Shown: one piece after another, positions 8,997 to 18,152 of the stretch
Numbering within the stretch: the stretch's first letter is position 1
Layout of the letters: every line of letters begins with the position of its first letter
Source of the DNA: HXMU1420-13 sp024742815
GTDB lineage: Bacteria; Bacteroidota; Rhodothermia; Balneolales; Balneolaceae
Assembly: GCA_024742815.1 (NCBI GenBank)
Contig: JANSXX010000011.1
Span: 50,850 to 114,849 of the forward strand
Direction of reading: 5' to 3'
DNA: 64,000 bases
Notes under the pieces: model-generated
Databases searched by the model: none
What the model saw: the letters and a program-made list of their open reading frames with translations, nothing else
What the model was told of the DNA's origin: nothing
Position numbers and translations under genes: made by a program

Positions 8997-10118
8997 CTAT
9001 CCAATCACATTTACCATCTCAAAAATTGGCAAATATAAAGCAACGATAATCACCCCTATGATCAGACCTATAAATACGATTAAAATAGGTTCAATTACTG
9101 AAGTAAGTCCTTCTACCAACATGTCGAGTTCTTCCTCATAAAGAACAGCGACTTGCTTCAGCATTTCGTGTAAACTGGCTGTTTCTTCTCCCACACTAAT
9201 CATTTGGGTTACCATTAATGGGAAAATGCTTGATTTAGCTAACGACTTATTCATGCTTTTCCCTTTCTTGATGGAGCTTAACAGGCTATTTACTTCTTTT
9301 TGAAGTACAACATTTTGTGAGGAATCTTTCAAAACATTCAGTGAGTCTGTTAGGGTAACACCACTAGAAAGTAAGGTAGATAAGGTGTCCGAAAACTGGC
9401 TGATTAACCCTTTTCGATACATTTCTCCAAAGTAAGGAATCGCCAATTTACCCCTGTCAATAAACATCCTTCCCTTTTCTGTTCCTGCAAAGTTTCTGAA
9501 GAAGACTCCTAAAGCTATTGCAACACCTAAAATCCATAAAAGGTAATTGGTTAGGAAATCACTCACGGCAAGAATCAATAGGGTTGGTGTCGGTAAGTCC
9601 GCTTCAAAGTCGCGATACATATCCACAAAAGTAGGAACCACGAAAACCAACAGAAAACTAACAGCTGCAACTGCCACGGTAATAATAATGGCTGGGTAAA
9701 CCAACGCCATTCGAATCGATTGCTTTAATTTGTAGGCTTTTTCCTGGTATTTGGACATCCGTAATAACACCTCTTCCAAATTACCCGACAACTCCCCAAC
9801 TCTGGTGAGTTGGATAAATACCGTATCAAACACTTTGGGATGTTTACTGAGCGACTGAGACAAACTTTTGCCTCTTTTCACATTCGAACGGATATCCTGA
9901 AGGATTCCAAGAAACTTTGTATGAGTAGTTTGCAGAATTGCTGTATCCAGACATTTAAGCAAGGTAAGTTTGGCCTTTAACATTACTGCTAGATTTCGCG
10001 TGAACTCAATCACTAATTTTTCCGGAATGAATGGCAGAAATGGTATCTCAATATCACGAGCACCATTCGCCTTTGACTTCTTCTTTTCGAGCTTTTGTAA
10101 AGTTGGAGGAAGTCCCAT
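8997..10118 (-). CDS. gspF: Type II secretion / type IV pilus inner-membrane platform protein (GspF/PilC family)
   Basis: The polytopic platform that couples the GspE ATPase to pilin or pseudopilin assembly. Two T2SSF domains are visible: the first from about KLVIEFTRNLAVMLKAKL, the second from LISQFSDTLSTLLSSGVTL. Membrane segments lie near VYPAIIITVAVAAVSFLLVF, YLLWILGVAIALGVFF and the C-terminal VIEPILIVFIGLIIGVIIVA. The start at 10118 makes a TAATG overlap with the upstream pseudopilin stop; a start at 10142 would add eight residues. It is the last gene of the minor-pseudopilin operon. The matching ATPase and secretin are 28 kb away on the same strand. Confidence 0.92.
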   Translation of the reverse strand: MGLPPTLQKLEKKKSKANGARDIEIPFLPFIPEKLVIEFTRNLAVMLKAKLTLLKCLDTAILQTTHTKFLGILQDIRSNVKRGKSLSQSLSKHPKVFDTVFIQLTRVGELSGNLEEVLLRMSKYQEKAYKLKQSIRMALVYPAIIITVAVAAVSFLLVFVVPTFVDMYRDFEADLPTPTLLILAVSDFLTNYLLWILGVAIALGVFFRNFAGTEKGRMFIDRGKLAIPYFGEMYRKGLISQFSDTLSTLLSSGVTLTDSLNVLKDSSQNVVLQKEVNSLLSSIKKGKSMNKSLAKSSIFPLMVTQMISVGEETASLHEMLKQVAVLYEEELDMLVEGLTSVIEPILIVFIGLIIGVIIVALYLPIFEMVNVIG

Positions 10119-10591
10119 TATCGCCTTTGCACAGCCTCCCATAATTTAGGTTGTCGGTCGGCTATTAGAATGGTCTGAATGTTCGATTTATCACCTTTGA
10201 TGTATTTGAGTTCAAATCGACTCATTTTTTCTTCCAGCCTCCATCTTTTGATATACAAACTATCCCCATGATCAGAAATTGGAATTCCATTTCTTGTTAG
10301 AGCGTGATTTAGATTGGAATATTGGGTAGTTCTGCCATCCGAAAACTTAAAGACCAAATTTGAATCAGCTTTGGAAATATAATTGGAAAGTAAAGCATCC
10401 CGGTACAATCGTTCGGTTGTAATCTGAGATTCATTAATCGTGTTTACCGATTCCCTCCAATTGTTCATTTGGCGAGCTGTAAAAATAAATACACTCCCAA
10501 CAATGGTTGATATGATAGTCAGCAAGGTTAAGGCTACCAAAATTTCAACCACGGTATAACCGTCCTCGTTATCGATTATTTGTTGTACCAA
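10118..10591 (-). CDS. Minor pseudopilin with prepilin leader (GspJ-like position)
   Basis: A short leader, MVQQIIDNEDG, precedes a class III (prepilin peptidase) cleavage site, then YTVVEILVALTLLTIISTIV with Glu at +5. The rest is a globular periplasmic domain of about 110 residues without conserved motifs I can name. The start overlaps the upstream gene by 16 bp, which implies translational coupling. By position and length it could be the I, J or H subunit that forms the tip complex; I cannot tell which. Confidence 0.85.
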   Translation of the reverse strand: MVQQIIDNEDGYTVVEILVALTLLTIISTIVGSVFIFTARQMNNWRESVNTINESQITTERLYRDALLSNYISKADSNLVFKFSDGRTTQYSNLNHALTRNGIPISDHGDSLYIKRWRLEEKMSRFELKYIKGDKSNIQTILIADRQPKLWEAVQRR

Positions 10592-10926
10592 ATACGTGCC
10601 GTTTCTAAGGTTATGATCGGTAGTTTAGTAGTGTCGCGTTTAAACACATCTACTGCCAAATAATATAGGTCTTCTTGATGTGTGATCGTACGTTTTACCA
10701 CCCATTTCCCATCAGTTCGAATAAAACTCGAATCATTTTCGCTTGCAATAATCGTTTCCATCTCATTTCTGGCAAGTTGATAGCTATCCACTTTATCCTT
10801 AACCAACCAATTACTTCCAATGTAGGTTAAAAACATGGTGGAAGGAACCAGCACCGCTAATAAGATGGCCATTGCCACTAAGAACTCTACCAATGAAGCC
10901 CCTTCTTCGTCATTCCACCACTTCAT
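10576..10926 (-). CDS. Minor pseudopilin with prepilin leader (GspI/PilV-like)
   Basis: The start at 10926 (MKWWNDEEG leader) forms an ATGA overlap with the upstream stop; the frame is open to 10941. Cleavage after Gly gives ASLVEFLVAMAILLAVLVPS with Glu at +5. At about 117 residues it is small, like GspI or PilV. It is probably a component of the pseudopilus tip. Confidence 0.85.
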   Translation of the reverse strand: MKWWNDEEGASLVEFLVAMAILLAVLVPSTMFLTYIGSNWLVKDKVDSYQLARNEMETIIASENDSSFIRTDGKWVVKRTITHQEDLYYLAVDVFKRDTTKLPIITLETARIWYNK

Positions 10927-12215
10927 TCGGTGATCCTCCAATCTAATACACCTAACTCTTGTTGATTTGATGACAAAATTGGAATAATAAAATCCTTAGG
11001 TCGTTTACTTAGGTCAAAAATTCCTTCTCTTATCCAATTTTTATAGGTTGTTGGGGATTCATAAAATTCAAATTGATGGGTAATTACCGTACCATGAATT
11101 TCACCCTTAACTTCCGAAATACCGGTATTGATATAAGCACCACGAACCAGAGCACTAGAATCAATAATGTTCTTAAAGTCTGAGTTTTCCGCTGAACTCA
11201 TAGATTGATGAATACTAAATACCATTCCATCTACAGTTGATTTCCCAGTAAGTAAAATTGGAGCTACTTCTTCGAAATTAGTAGGATTGAAGTAGCTTAA
11301 TACTATACTTGGGTAATGCAAATAAACTTCATCTGAAATTGAAATTGGACCATTTGATATGATTTGTCCTTGTAGTTCAGCCGTTTTTTTAATGTTGATG
11401 TAGGCTCCAGCTTGAAAAACTAAATGATCCCCATTTACATCCGCCTCAATCTTCAAGCTATCCCTCACAATTAATTTTGTGAAGGCTGGTAAAGATAACG
11501 GCTCCAAAATGGTTGCATTCCCTTCAACCATTATTGTATGAACAGACCTGTCTATATTTACTAAATCAGAATCATCGACTGAGTCTTTAAATACATATAT
11601 TTTCTCCTCCCTATCTAGCTCAGAATATTCACTATTTACCAGCTTGGTTAAACTATCCAATACTGGAATAATCAATTCAGCATTAAAAACATCTGATGTT
11701 CCCACTACATTAGATTCAATGTTACCGGTAAATGCTACTCCCTTAAAATTTTCGGTGCGATAGCCCTTAGACCCTAATTTCATATCTCCGTTAATTAACG
11801 GATTACCGGTCAGCGTTAACGCTGAAATTGTATCTGTTAAAAAAATGGAGTAGTTAAACTCTTCATCCGCTTTGGCCCCAATCATAGTTTGTATTGTAGT
11901 ACCGGATTTAGACGCGGTTACTAATGAATATAAACCATGCCGTCGTTCTGTCACACCAGCATTTATTGCAATCAACTCATTTACTTCGCTCAAAGAACCT
12001 TTACTTTTAGAAAAGATATATTCGCTGAGCATCTTTTCTGTTTGATATATGGCTTTTGTTTGTTCTATATCTCGCTGTATAAATCTGCTCTGCAACACCA
12101 TAGCTGAAAGAATGGCTCCAATTGACACCAAAATTATCGTGGAAATTACCAACACTGAGGTTAGTGCAGAACCTTCTTCAGACGATGTAAACTCTTCGAA
12201 CCAAACTTTTTGCAT
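10923..12215 (-). CDS. Large pseudopilin-like protein (GspK/PilX-type position)
   Basis: The N-terminus MQKVWFEEFTSSEEG has a charged leader ending in Gly, followed by SALTSVLVISTIILVSIGA, one hydrophobic helix. Residue +5 is Ser, not the usual Glu, a known feature of GspK-type tip pseudopilins, which also are the largest minor pseudopilins. The 370-residue periplasmic part contains stretches rich in beta structure (VNIDRSVHTIMVEGNATI, LKIEADVNGDHLVFQAGAYI) that could form a beta-helix. It is the first of four overlapping genes. Substitution for GspK is inference from size, order and the leader. Confidence 0.75.
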   Translation of the reverse strand: MQKVWFEEFTSSEEGSALTSVLVISTIILVSIGAILSAMVLQSRFIQRDIEQTKAIYQTEKMLSEYIFSKSKGSLSEVNELIAINAGVTERRHGLYSLVTASKSGTTIQTMIGAKADEEFNYSIFLTDTISALTLTGNPLINGDMKLGSKGYRTENFKGVAFTGNIESNVVGTSDVFNAELIIPVLDSLTKLVNSEYSELDREEKIYVFKDSVDDSDLVNIDRSVHTIMVEGNATILEPLSLPAFTKLIVRDSLKIEADVNGDHLVFQAGAYINIKKTAELQGQIISNGPISISDEVYLHYPSIVLSYFNPTNFEEVAPILLTGKSTVDGMVFSIHQSMSSAENSDFKNIIDSSALVRGAYINTGISEVKGEIHGTVITHQFEFYESPTTYKNWIREGIFDLSKRPKDFIIPILSSNQQELGVLDWRITE

Positions 12216-12232
12216 GTACTCAACTTACAAAA

Positions 12233-12931
12233 TCATTCTTTGCTATTATAAGCCCTTATAGCCTTCTCGGTTAGATTTTGCTTTGCAAAATGGGGGATCC
12301 AAGAGCTGAAACCAACAACGCCCAGCCCTAGTACTGCCCCTGTAAAGTCAGGCTCCTCTTTATCTGCCTGAGCACTTATGGTTGATGCCGCCAATGCTAC
12401 TCCTCCAACGATACCTATCACCTGCAAGGCAGTAAGTCCGTCGCGTTGATTTAAATACTGCATACTGGTTGGATTATCGTAGAGCTCTTGTTTTAAGTTC
12501 CTCGCATTAGCTTTCATTATTGGACCGTCATTTTTGGAAAAGAATTGCATATTACTGCCACCTGAACTGGGCCCTATGTAGGTCATTGTTCCGTTTGGAC
12601 CGGGAATCCAAGTTGGTCCGCTACTGGGTACATAGCGAGTAAACAAATCAATATTTCCTTCCTGAATTCTACGAGCAAAAGCATCCCCGAATCCACCGTG
12701 CATACGTACGAAATATCCTTCACTTGATTGATATTTTTCCACCTCTTGCATAAGGATGGTTGTGGTATCGTTTAGAATGATGCGAGATTTTTTAAGAAAC
12801 GGTTCCTTTACTTCAACTTTACCTTCATAGCGTGTTCCATTCTTCAATTCTACAAAGTCGGTGGATTGGCTAAGACCATTAGTAGAGAATAGCGCAAAAA
12901 ATAGGAGTCCCAGTTTGGTGATTTTATTCAT
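12233..12931 (-). CDS. Secreted or membrane-bound hypothetical protein
   Basis: Signal peptide MNKITKLGLLFFALFSTNGLSQ. A short domain follows, beginning FVELKNGTRYEGKVEVKEP and resembling other small LKNG-type envelope proteins of this phylum. Two glycine/alanine-rich hydrophobic segments lie in the C-terminal third (ALQVIGIVGGVALAASTISA and GAVLGLGVVGFSSWIPHF), and the tail is KQNLTEKAIRAYNSKE. I do not recognise a function. It is 17 bp upstream of the GspK-like gene and probably co-transcribed with the pseudopilins. Confidence 0.8.
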   Translation of the reverse strand: MNKITKLGLLFFALFSTNGLSQSTDFVELKNGTRYEGKVEVKEPFLKKSRIILNDTTTILMQEVEKYQSSEGYFVRMHGGFGDAFARRIQEGNIDLFTRYVPSSGPTWIPGPNGTMTYIGPSSGGSNMQFFSKNDGPIMKANARNLKQELYDNPTSMQYLNQRDGLTALQVIGIVGGVALAASTISAQADKEEPDFTGAVLGLGVVGFSSWIPHFAKQNLTEKAIRAYNSKE

Positions 12932-13255
12932 TATTCATATCCGAATTAAGCAATTAATTATACTTAGCAAGAGTATTAAACAAAAGATTTGTTTCAAAGT
13001 TTTTTCGGGTGTGAAATCGTGTATATATATGTCGCCACTGAAGCACTTAACAACGGGTTAGGTGATAATCATACTTTTATGATCTACCCTAAATAAAAAC
13101 AGTTCGATTACATTTCACCTCGATCACGTTTTAACAAAAGTGATTCTATACCCACAACTAAACTCGAATTTAATCTTTAAAAAAAATTTATAGGAAAATA
13201 TTCTCTCTATGAGTATAATGGGTGTATTATTTGAGTATAGTTAATAGGAGAAGCT
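12932..13255. other. Intergenic region between divergent genes (324 bp)
   Basis: AT-rich, with no convincing ORF or RNA gene. It must hold the promoters of the pseudopilin operon (leftward) and the ribbon-helix-helix gene (rightward). I see no strong -7/-33 pair. Confidence 0.5.
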
Positions 13256-13474
13256 ATGAGTACAAAGAAAACAAAACGATTGAATATCAACCTATCAGAA
13301 TCATCTTATAATGATTTACAAAAATTGGCTAAAGAAAATAATACTACTATGACCGAACTAGTGAAAACTTCTTTTGGACTACTAGAGATAGCTTACAAAG
13401 AAAAGAAACAAGACCATATCATGGCAGTTGCTGATCAATATGGTAAAGTTTTAAAAGAAATCGTGGTTAAATAA
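13256..13474 (+). CDS. Small ribbon-helix-helix-like protein
   Basis: 72 residues. TKRLNINLSESSYNDLQKLA followed by KENNTTMTELVKTSF has the pattern of a ribbon-helix-helix DNA-binding protein (a beta strand, then two helices), as found in antitoxins and CopG/Arc-type regulators. The C-terminal half is a charged helix. A clear Shine-Dalgarno AGGAGA lies 7 bp before the ATG, which is unusual in this phylum. The following membrane-protein gene starts 20 bp later, so they may form a two-gene unit. The partner does not resemble a known toxin. Confidence 0.75.
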   Translation: MSTKKTKRLNINLSESSYNDLQKLAKENNTTMTELVKTSFGLLEIAYKEKKQDHIMAVADQYGKVLKEIVVK

Positions 13475-13494
13475 ATACACAATTATGGGGGCTT

Positions 13495-13965
13495 ATGAGT
13501 GGGGTAGATGAAGAAAATGGGAAAAAAGAAAAGAAAGAAAAGCGGGTTGATGAGTCAACAGAAAAAAATGTAGAATCTATTGATGATTTAGAAGGTGAAC
13601 CTGAAACAATTGAGTTAAGTGAAGAACCAATAAATCTCGAAGCTGTTGAAGATTTTTATAACGAAAACTTATTTAAGCCCTTTAACCCAAAAAAGTATAA
13701 AGCAGAAGCGGCAAAATGGGTGGCGAAAAGTATAGTTATCATTTTTGGTGCTACACTGGGAATTATATTTTTATTCTACATAATCATTGCATTTTTAACC
13801 ACTTTTACTCAAAACCCACATGATCCTGTTACACATTTACAACAATATATAGAAACGTTCATTTTATTAATTGAAGCAACATCCGGTTTTGCCTCGGCGA
13901 TTTTTGCACCGCTATTAGCCTTCATTTTGGGATACTATTTTGGTACCAATGAGGATAAAGAGTGA
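13495..13965 (+). CDS. Small two-helix membrane protein of unknown function
   Basis: 156 residues. An acidic, lysine/glutamate-rich N-terminal 75 residues (charged, probably disordered and cytoplasmic) precedes two hydrophobic segments, about AKSIVIIFGATLGIIFLFYI and SGFASAIFAPLLAFILGYYF, separated by a loop of about 40. GGGGG upstream of ATG 13495 may be the ribosome site. It pairs with the ribbon-helix-helix gene 20 bp upstream. I do not recognise the family. Confidence 0.7.
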   Translation: MSGVDEENGKKEKKEKRVDESTEKNVESIDDLEGEPETIELSEEPINLEAVEDFYNENLFKPFNPKKYKAEAAKWVAKSIVIIFGATLGIIFLFYIIIAFLTTFTQNPHDPVTHLQQYIETFILLIEATSGFASAIFAPLLAFILGYYFGTNEDKE

Positions 13966-14102
13966 ACCTTGTTTTTCTAAATAGTGTTTATTTAAGGGAC
14001 GTACCTTTGACCAAATAGCCTCAATTAAATCCAATGAACGATCATTTAGTCAAGTTAAGTTTAATCATTCTGTAATAGCAATTAGCAAATAAAGTTGATT
14101 GC

Positions 14103-14564
14103 TTATCCACCCTTCAATAAGCTCAATAGTTCATTAAGTACGTACAGAATATTATCTAACCAGCCTGGCATTTTCTTTTTTCTCTTTTTTAAGAAATCCT
14201 CAATACTGTCTTTGATGGTTTTTCCTGCACTGGTTGCATCATCGAGGTCGTCTTGAGATACATAATTTAATTGATCGAATTCGATTAATCGATTAAAGAA
14301 CTTCATCTCCTGTGTAAGCAGATTCACCATCATTAAATCATCTTTCAGATCAATGCTGAAATCAGGATGAGCCCCCGAATTAATTAGTTCTTTAATGTCG
14401 GACTTGGATCGATCAGTTAATTCTTTGAAAATAGTTTGTCTGATGTTTTCTAACTCTTTATATGCTTCACTTCTTTGTTTAATCTGTACTTCACATAGCT
14501 TACTTAGATTCTTTAAGAAGCTTTCCCAGTTTATTAGAAAGTTTTTCGTTGATTCATCACGCAT
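14103..14564 (-). CDS. Hypothetical cytosolic helical protein
   Basis: 153 residues with no signal peptide or membrane span. The composition (many E, K, L, D) and patterns such as LSKLCEVQIKQRSEAYKELE suggest a helical or coiled-coil protein. It is 92 bp downstream of the outer-membrane gene of the three-gene operon and may be its fourth member. I do not recognise it. Confidence 0.65.
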   Translation of the reverse strand: MRDESTKNFLINWESFLKNLSKLCEVQIKQRSEAYKELENIRQTIFKELTDRSKSDIKELINSGAHPDFSIDLKDDLMMVNLLTQEMKFFNRLIEFDQLNYVSQDDLDDATSAGKTIKDSIEDFLKKRKKKMPGWLDNILYVLNELLSLLKGG

Positions 14565-14656
14565 ACACTTAACCTCCAGCTATATTTATAATCACGGATA
14601 ATATCGCACTTGCAATAAACACTCATAGACTGATTTACAAAGGCGAATCTTGCTTC

Positions 14657-15970
14657 CTAAAATGGCCTAGCACTGGCAAAACCGAATTTAGCCACTAACC
14701 CAAAGGAAATATTTTTTCCAAACTGATTGTCTTCATTACCATCAAGAAAACCATCGCTTTGTAAATATACTCCTCCCATAAACTTTCCGGATTCTCCGTT
14801 TAGGAAGAAGCTTCCAAATCCGAGAATGTGATTGTTTTCCAAAACGTCCGATTTAGTATTCAAGTTAAATCTGGCGTATGGTCCAAATAGTACATATTTG
14901 TCGTTTTTTCCCAAAGCTTTCGAATAAAGTGCATCAAAATGAATTCTGAATCTTCCCAATTTATCATATTCCCCTGAATAGGCTTTTACACTTTCTGTAG
15001 CACTTAAACTACCGGATGAGATTGTAGTATCAACAACCGTATAGCTATAATTTTTTTCATCTAACTTTGAAAACGTATCGATCCCCTGATATCCAATATT
15101 TAAACCGACATATGTTCGACCAATTCGTGCCGATCCGCCTAAAATGACGGAACCAGTAGTATAGACGGTATCTACGAATCTACTGTCAAATTCAGTTATC
15201 CCATTTCCTAAATCATATTTGAATTCTCTGGCATCAAATCCAACCTTTCCGTAGAATAAGTATTTTCGGGACACAACCTTTGGTTCTTTATCTAGATTAT
15301 CTATCTCTTCCGATACCTTATCTTGTTTTTTCCGCGTAGTTATATAGGCATTTAGCTCATTACTATTCAAGACTTTCTTCTGGAAAGAAATAAATAATTC
15401 ACGCGCTTTTTTGGAGAATCCGGTGGTGTCAATTTCCTTAAATTTTTCAATTAGATTTTCGGGATTAACCTTACCTAGATCTATAGATTTCAGTTTTGTG
15501 GCTGCCTTAGTCGGTATGGTAAATTGATCTTCTAAAAACAACGCGCTTCTGAGCGAATTGAATTTGGTATTTAACGTGTTGAAATCTTCGTTAACCTTTA
15601 TTGCTAACTCATCTTTTCTTTTTCCAAGTTTAGATCTCTTAGCAGCAAAGTCGCCTAATCTACCTTTATACCAATGCCATCCTATAGTAGCACTTACAGA
15701 AGCTTCGGGATTAAATTCACCTTCATCAAACAAGCTTGCTGTTCCGGATGAGTTTTTACCCTGTGCATCAATACCAAACAACCAACCTTTTCTGTTATTG
15801 AATGGAGTGTAATAATTAAACTTTAATAGCTCTTTACCAACATCTATCCCAATTTCACCACCCGGCCATACAATTGAACTCTCTCCCTCAGCATCCTGAT
15901 TTAATATTTGGGAAAATGCCGACGTAGTGATAATCGACATGCAAAATAGGAACTGTATGAATCTTTTCAT
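14657..15970 (-). CDS. Outer-membrane beta-barrel protein with a helical insert
   Basis: Start at ATG 15970 (MKRFIQFLFCMSIITTSAFSQ signal peptide); the frame is open to 16000. Alternating-residue strands appear before and after a charged helical insert (residues about 115-230, ending near TTRKKQDKVSEEIDNLDKEP). The C-terminus ENQ..FGKNISFGLVAKFGFASARPF looks like a final barrel strand. About 437 residues. Only one base lies between the stop of the preceding gene and this ATG, so the two are coupled. No known family recognised. Confidence 0.75.
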   Translation of the reverse strand: MKRFIQFLFCMSIITTSAFSQILNQDAEGESSIVWPGGEIGIDVGKELLKFNYYTPFNNRKGWLFGIDAQGKNSSGTASLFDEGEFNPEASVSATIGWHWYKGRLGDFAAKRSKLGKRKDELAIKVNEDFNTLNTKFNSLRSALFLEDQFTIPTKAATKLKSIDLGKVNPENLIEKFKEIDTTGFSKKARELFISFQKKVLNSNELNAYITTRKKQDKVSEEIDNLDKEPKVVSRKYLFYGKVGFDAREFKYDLGNGITEFDSRFVDTVYTTGSVILGGSARIGRTYVGLNIGYQGIDTFSKLDEKNYSYTVVDTTISSGSLSATESVKAYSGEYDKLGRFRIHFDALYSKALGKNDKYVLFGPYARFNLNTKSDVLENNHILGFGSFFLNGESGKFMGGVYLQSDGFLDGNEDNQFGKNISFGLVAKFGFASARPF

Positions 15971-15971
15971 T

Positions 15972-16328
15972 TTACCAATTAATTGAGTGAAATTTGTCAT
16001 AGATCTCTATGGAGCCTGTTATCGTCTTATCTATGGGAAATGGAGTAATCTTTTTATACTCACCCGTTGGAACATAATTGGTTTCTCCTTTCTTATTCTT
16101 CTCTTCAATAAGTTCAATAACAGATACTTCAAGCTTCCAGTTACCGTACCCTCCTAATTCCAAGGCTACATTTATACGATCATTTGCATCAGCTTCTTTT
16201 ATCACACCTTCCCAAGTATTTGAACCACTACCTTGCAATTGCTTACGTTTGCCCCCTAATTCTATATAGGTGAGTGTATCAACAGTATCATGAGTGGTAA
16301 GTTTATACTTCGCGTTTACTTTTAACAT
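15972..16328 (-). CDS. Small beta-sandwich-like hypothetical protein
   Basis: Start at ATG 16328 (MLKVNAKYKLTTHDTVDTL), chosen because its ATG is one base beyond the TAA of the upstream gene. The longer frame to 16379 lies inside that gene. About 118 residues with no signal peptide, and strand-like alternation (INVALELGGYGNWKLEVSVI). It is the middle gene of a tightly coupled trio with a membrane protein and an outer-membrane barrel. No family recognised. Confidence 0.7.
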   Translation of the reverse strand: MLKVNAKYKLTTHDTVDTLTYIELGGKRKQLQGSGSNTWEGVIKEADANDRINVALELGGYGNWKLEVSVIELIEEKNKKGETNYVPTGEYKKITPFPIDKTITGSIEIYDKFHSINW

Positions 16329-16329
16329 A

Positions 16330-16812
16330 TTAACCTTCGGTTTGAGTTGTAGATTTACCAATTTTTGCCCTGATTTCACGGGCTTCTGCTTCCGACTTTA
16401 ATGCTTCTATGTTTGCATCTCTTACTTCTTTTCCCATTCGTAAATATCCTTGAAATATGGCTATAGCACCGGCACTACCACCTGCTAGAATAAACGCAGT
16501 GAGAATGATACCGAGCCAGCTCCATGAAGGATTTTTAAATAAAATTTGAAGAATATCGAATTTATACGTGAACGCAATCGAAAAGCTGACTATCAAAGCT
16601 ATATTCTCTTTCGCTGCGATGTATCTTCTTATATCTCGCTCCTTTTTATCTCGCGAACTTTGGTTCGGAAATAATAACATGAACCACTTATGTTCATAAA
16701 GAAATGCGAGCGCACGTTCTAAAATGACAGATATTGTTACTAGTAGCGCCAGTGCCCCTAGTACTTCAATAAATTCATTGTATTCTGAAGTTTGAATTAT
16801 TAACCCAATCAT
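16330..16812 (-). CDS. Three-helix inner-membrane protein with GGS motif
   Basis: 160 residues with hydrophobic segments near EVLGALALLVTISVILERAL, ENIALIVSFSIAFTYKF and WLGIILTAFILAGGSAGAI, then a charged C-terminal helix (GKEVRDANIEALKSEAEARE). The GGS-containing third helix recalls a family of small uncharacterised membrane proteins, but I cannot name it. AAGGGG lies a few bases before the ATG (a strong ribosome site). It is the first gene of the 16.8-14.7 kb operon. Confidence 0.72.
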   Translation of the reverse strand: MIGLIIQTSEYNEFIEVLGALALLVTISVILERALAFLYEHKWFMLLFPNQSSRDKKERDIRRYIAAKENIALIVSFSIAFTYKFDILQILFKNPSWSWLGIILTAFILAGGSAGAIAIFQGYLRMGKEVRDANIEALKSEAEAREIRAKIGKSTTQTEG

Positions 16813-17482
16813 AGTTTCCCCTTTATTTTAAAAACTGAACAGAAATGATTTTACTCCCCTCCTAAATCATATAATATATGCTGCTAAATTTAGGTGATAA
16901 TCGTTACCGATACATGGTTACTCATTATCTTTACTGTATCAATTTTTTTCTACTGAATGTTCTTCATTAACTACGGTAACATAATTAATGATCTCTAATG
17001 AGTATTTCACCGCATGAATGGGTGGAAATCTCATACAGAGAAGGAGTAAAGATCTTCTTTCAGCTTGTTTCCAACCTTCATGTTTCGCATTTATCACTAA
17101 TACTACCGATGCCTCGGTTTTCAAAAATACTAACGAGTTTAATACAAAGTTTGCGAGTTCAAAGACAGAGAAACTTGTGCTACGTTCATAAAGTACAGGA
17201 ACCGTTGGCTTTATCTTAAAACAAAAAGACACCATTCCGAAAGCCTTCGGGATGAACCAGATTTTGTTTTTTTAATTACTCAAATCCTAGCGTAACCGTC
17301 CGCTTGAACACTTACAATTCCATATTTAGTAACCTATTTCCACATCAATTAACCCTTCTAAACTACATTGCGAGGCCGGAGCTTCGGTATGAAGTCAATA
17401 TTTAAATTGGATGTTTGATCGCAAATACTATATCCTATTTTGCGATTCGCGAATCACGATATTTTATCAAAATAATATTAGG
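16813..17482. other. Intergenic region (670 bp) with hairpin and no convincing gene
   Basis: A minus-strand frame at 16939-17235 and a plus-strand frame at 16998-17219 overlap each other; neither resembles a known protein. CATTCCGAA / TTCGGGATG (17233-17254) forms a hairpin of a type common as an intergenic repeat in this phylum, with a T-run from 17265 that is too far away for a classic terminator. The 5' part holds the promoter of the leftward operon. Confidence 0.45.
17444..17455 (+). promoter_or_regulatory. Perfect 12-bp palindrome upstream of the AbiE-type antitoxin pseudogene
   Basis: GATTCGCGAATC is an exact palindrome 28 bp before ATG 17483. A self-regulating antitoxin site would be expected here, so this may be a leftover operator. 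Confidence 0.35.
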
Positions 17483-17994
17483 ATGAAAGAGCATACCGGA
17501 ATGCGCCCTCATGATGTGGTAGTATTATTTGGTGTACTAGTGCAAAAGAACAATGAATGGTATATGAATGACTTAGCAACAAAACTTATGTTAAGTCAAA
17601 GCGAGATAAGTTAATCGTTGCACCGTTCTATGCAGGTGCAGTTAATAGACCATCAAAAAAAATGGTGCAGCGATTAAACTTAAAGGACTTTTTATTTCAT
17701 GGATTGAAGTTTGTATTTCCAGCTATTCAAGGTACCATTGAACGGGGAATTCCAACTGGTACATCATCCACTCCATTTCAAGATCAGGTGCAAACTAAAA
17801 TTCCAATAGTTTGGGCTCATCACCAAGGTCAAATCGAAGGTATTTCAATTACGCCCCTATATCAAAAACTCCCTGAAGCTTGCCAAAGGTGGGATAAGTT
17901 ACACCATATATTAAGTGCAGTAGATTTAATTAGGCTAAATAAATCATCCAGAGAAGTTAACATTGCTAAAGAATTTCTTACCCAAGTATTATGA
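17483..17994 (+). pseudogene. Broken helix-turn-helix (MarR-like) antitoxin of an AbiE-type pair
   Basis: An intact homologue would read from MKEHTGMRPHDVVVLFGVLV through a winged-helix region (YMNDLATKLMLSQSEIS) and end at AKEFLTQVL. Two lesions are visible. A TAA stop at 17612-17614 stands where a Glu codon would fit. Translation then continues in frame as SLHRSMQVQLIDHQKK until an eight-A run at 17655-17662, after which the frame shifts to VQRLNLKDFLFHGLKFVFP. Both halves recall the helix-turn-helix protein that accompanies AbiEii-type nucleotidyltransferases, and the next gene overlaps this stop by ATGA. It is non-functional unless recoding occurs. Confidence 0.75.
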
Positions 17995-18152
17995 ATAGAG
18001 CACCAATAGGAGAGCAACAACTTGAGGAAATTGCTCACCTACTTTCTCCAATTATTAATGAGTTAGCTTTTGTTGGTGGTGCCATACTTTTTACTTATTT
18101 GCCTACAGCAAAAACACTACAATTGCGCCCAACCTATGATTTAGATGCGTAG
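17991..18152 (+). pseudogene. Truncated AbiEii-type nucleotidyltransferase toxin
   Basis: Only 53 residues remain: MNRAPIGEQQLEEIAHLLSP... then the core INELAFVGGAILF and RPTYDLDA. GG followed by D-x-D is the nucleotidyltransferase active-site pattern. A full enzyme would continue for 150-250 residues, but the frame ends directly after DLD, where the DNA becomes a degenerate RHS repeat. It overlaps the antitoxin remnant by 4 bp. Confidence 0.7.

Noticed and set aside
16939..17235. 98-codon minus-strand frame in the gap before the AbiE remnant
   Set aside because: No recognisable domain, an overlapping opposite frame of similar length, and no clear ribosome site. Could be a remnant, but I cannot support it as a gene.
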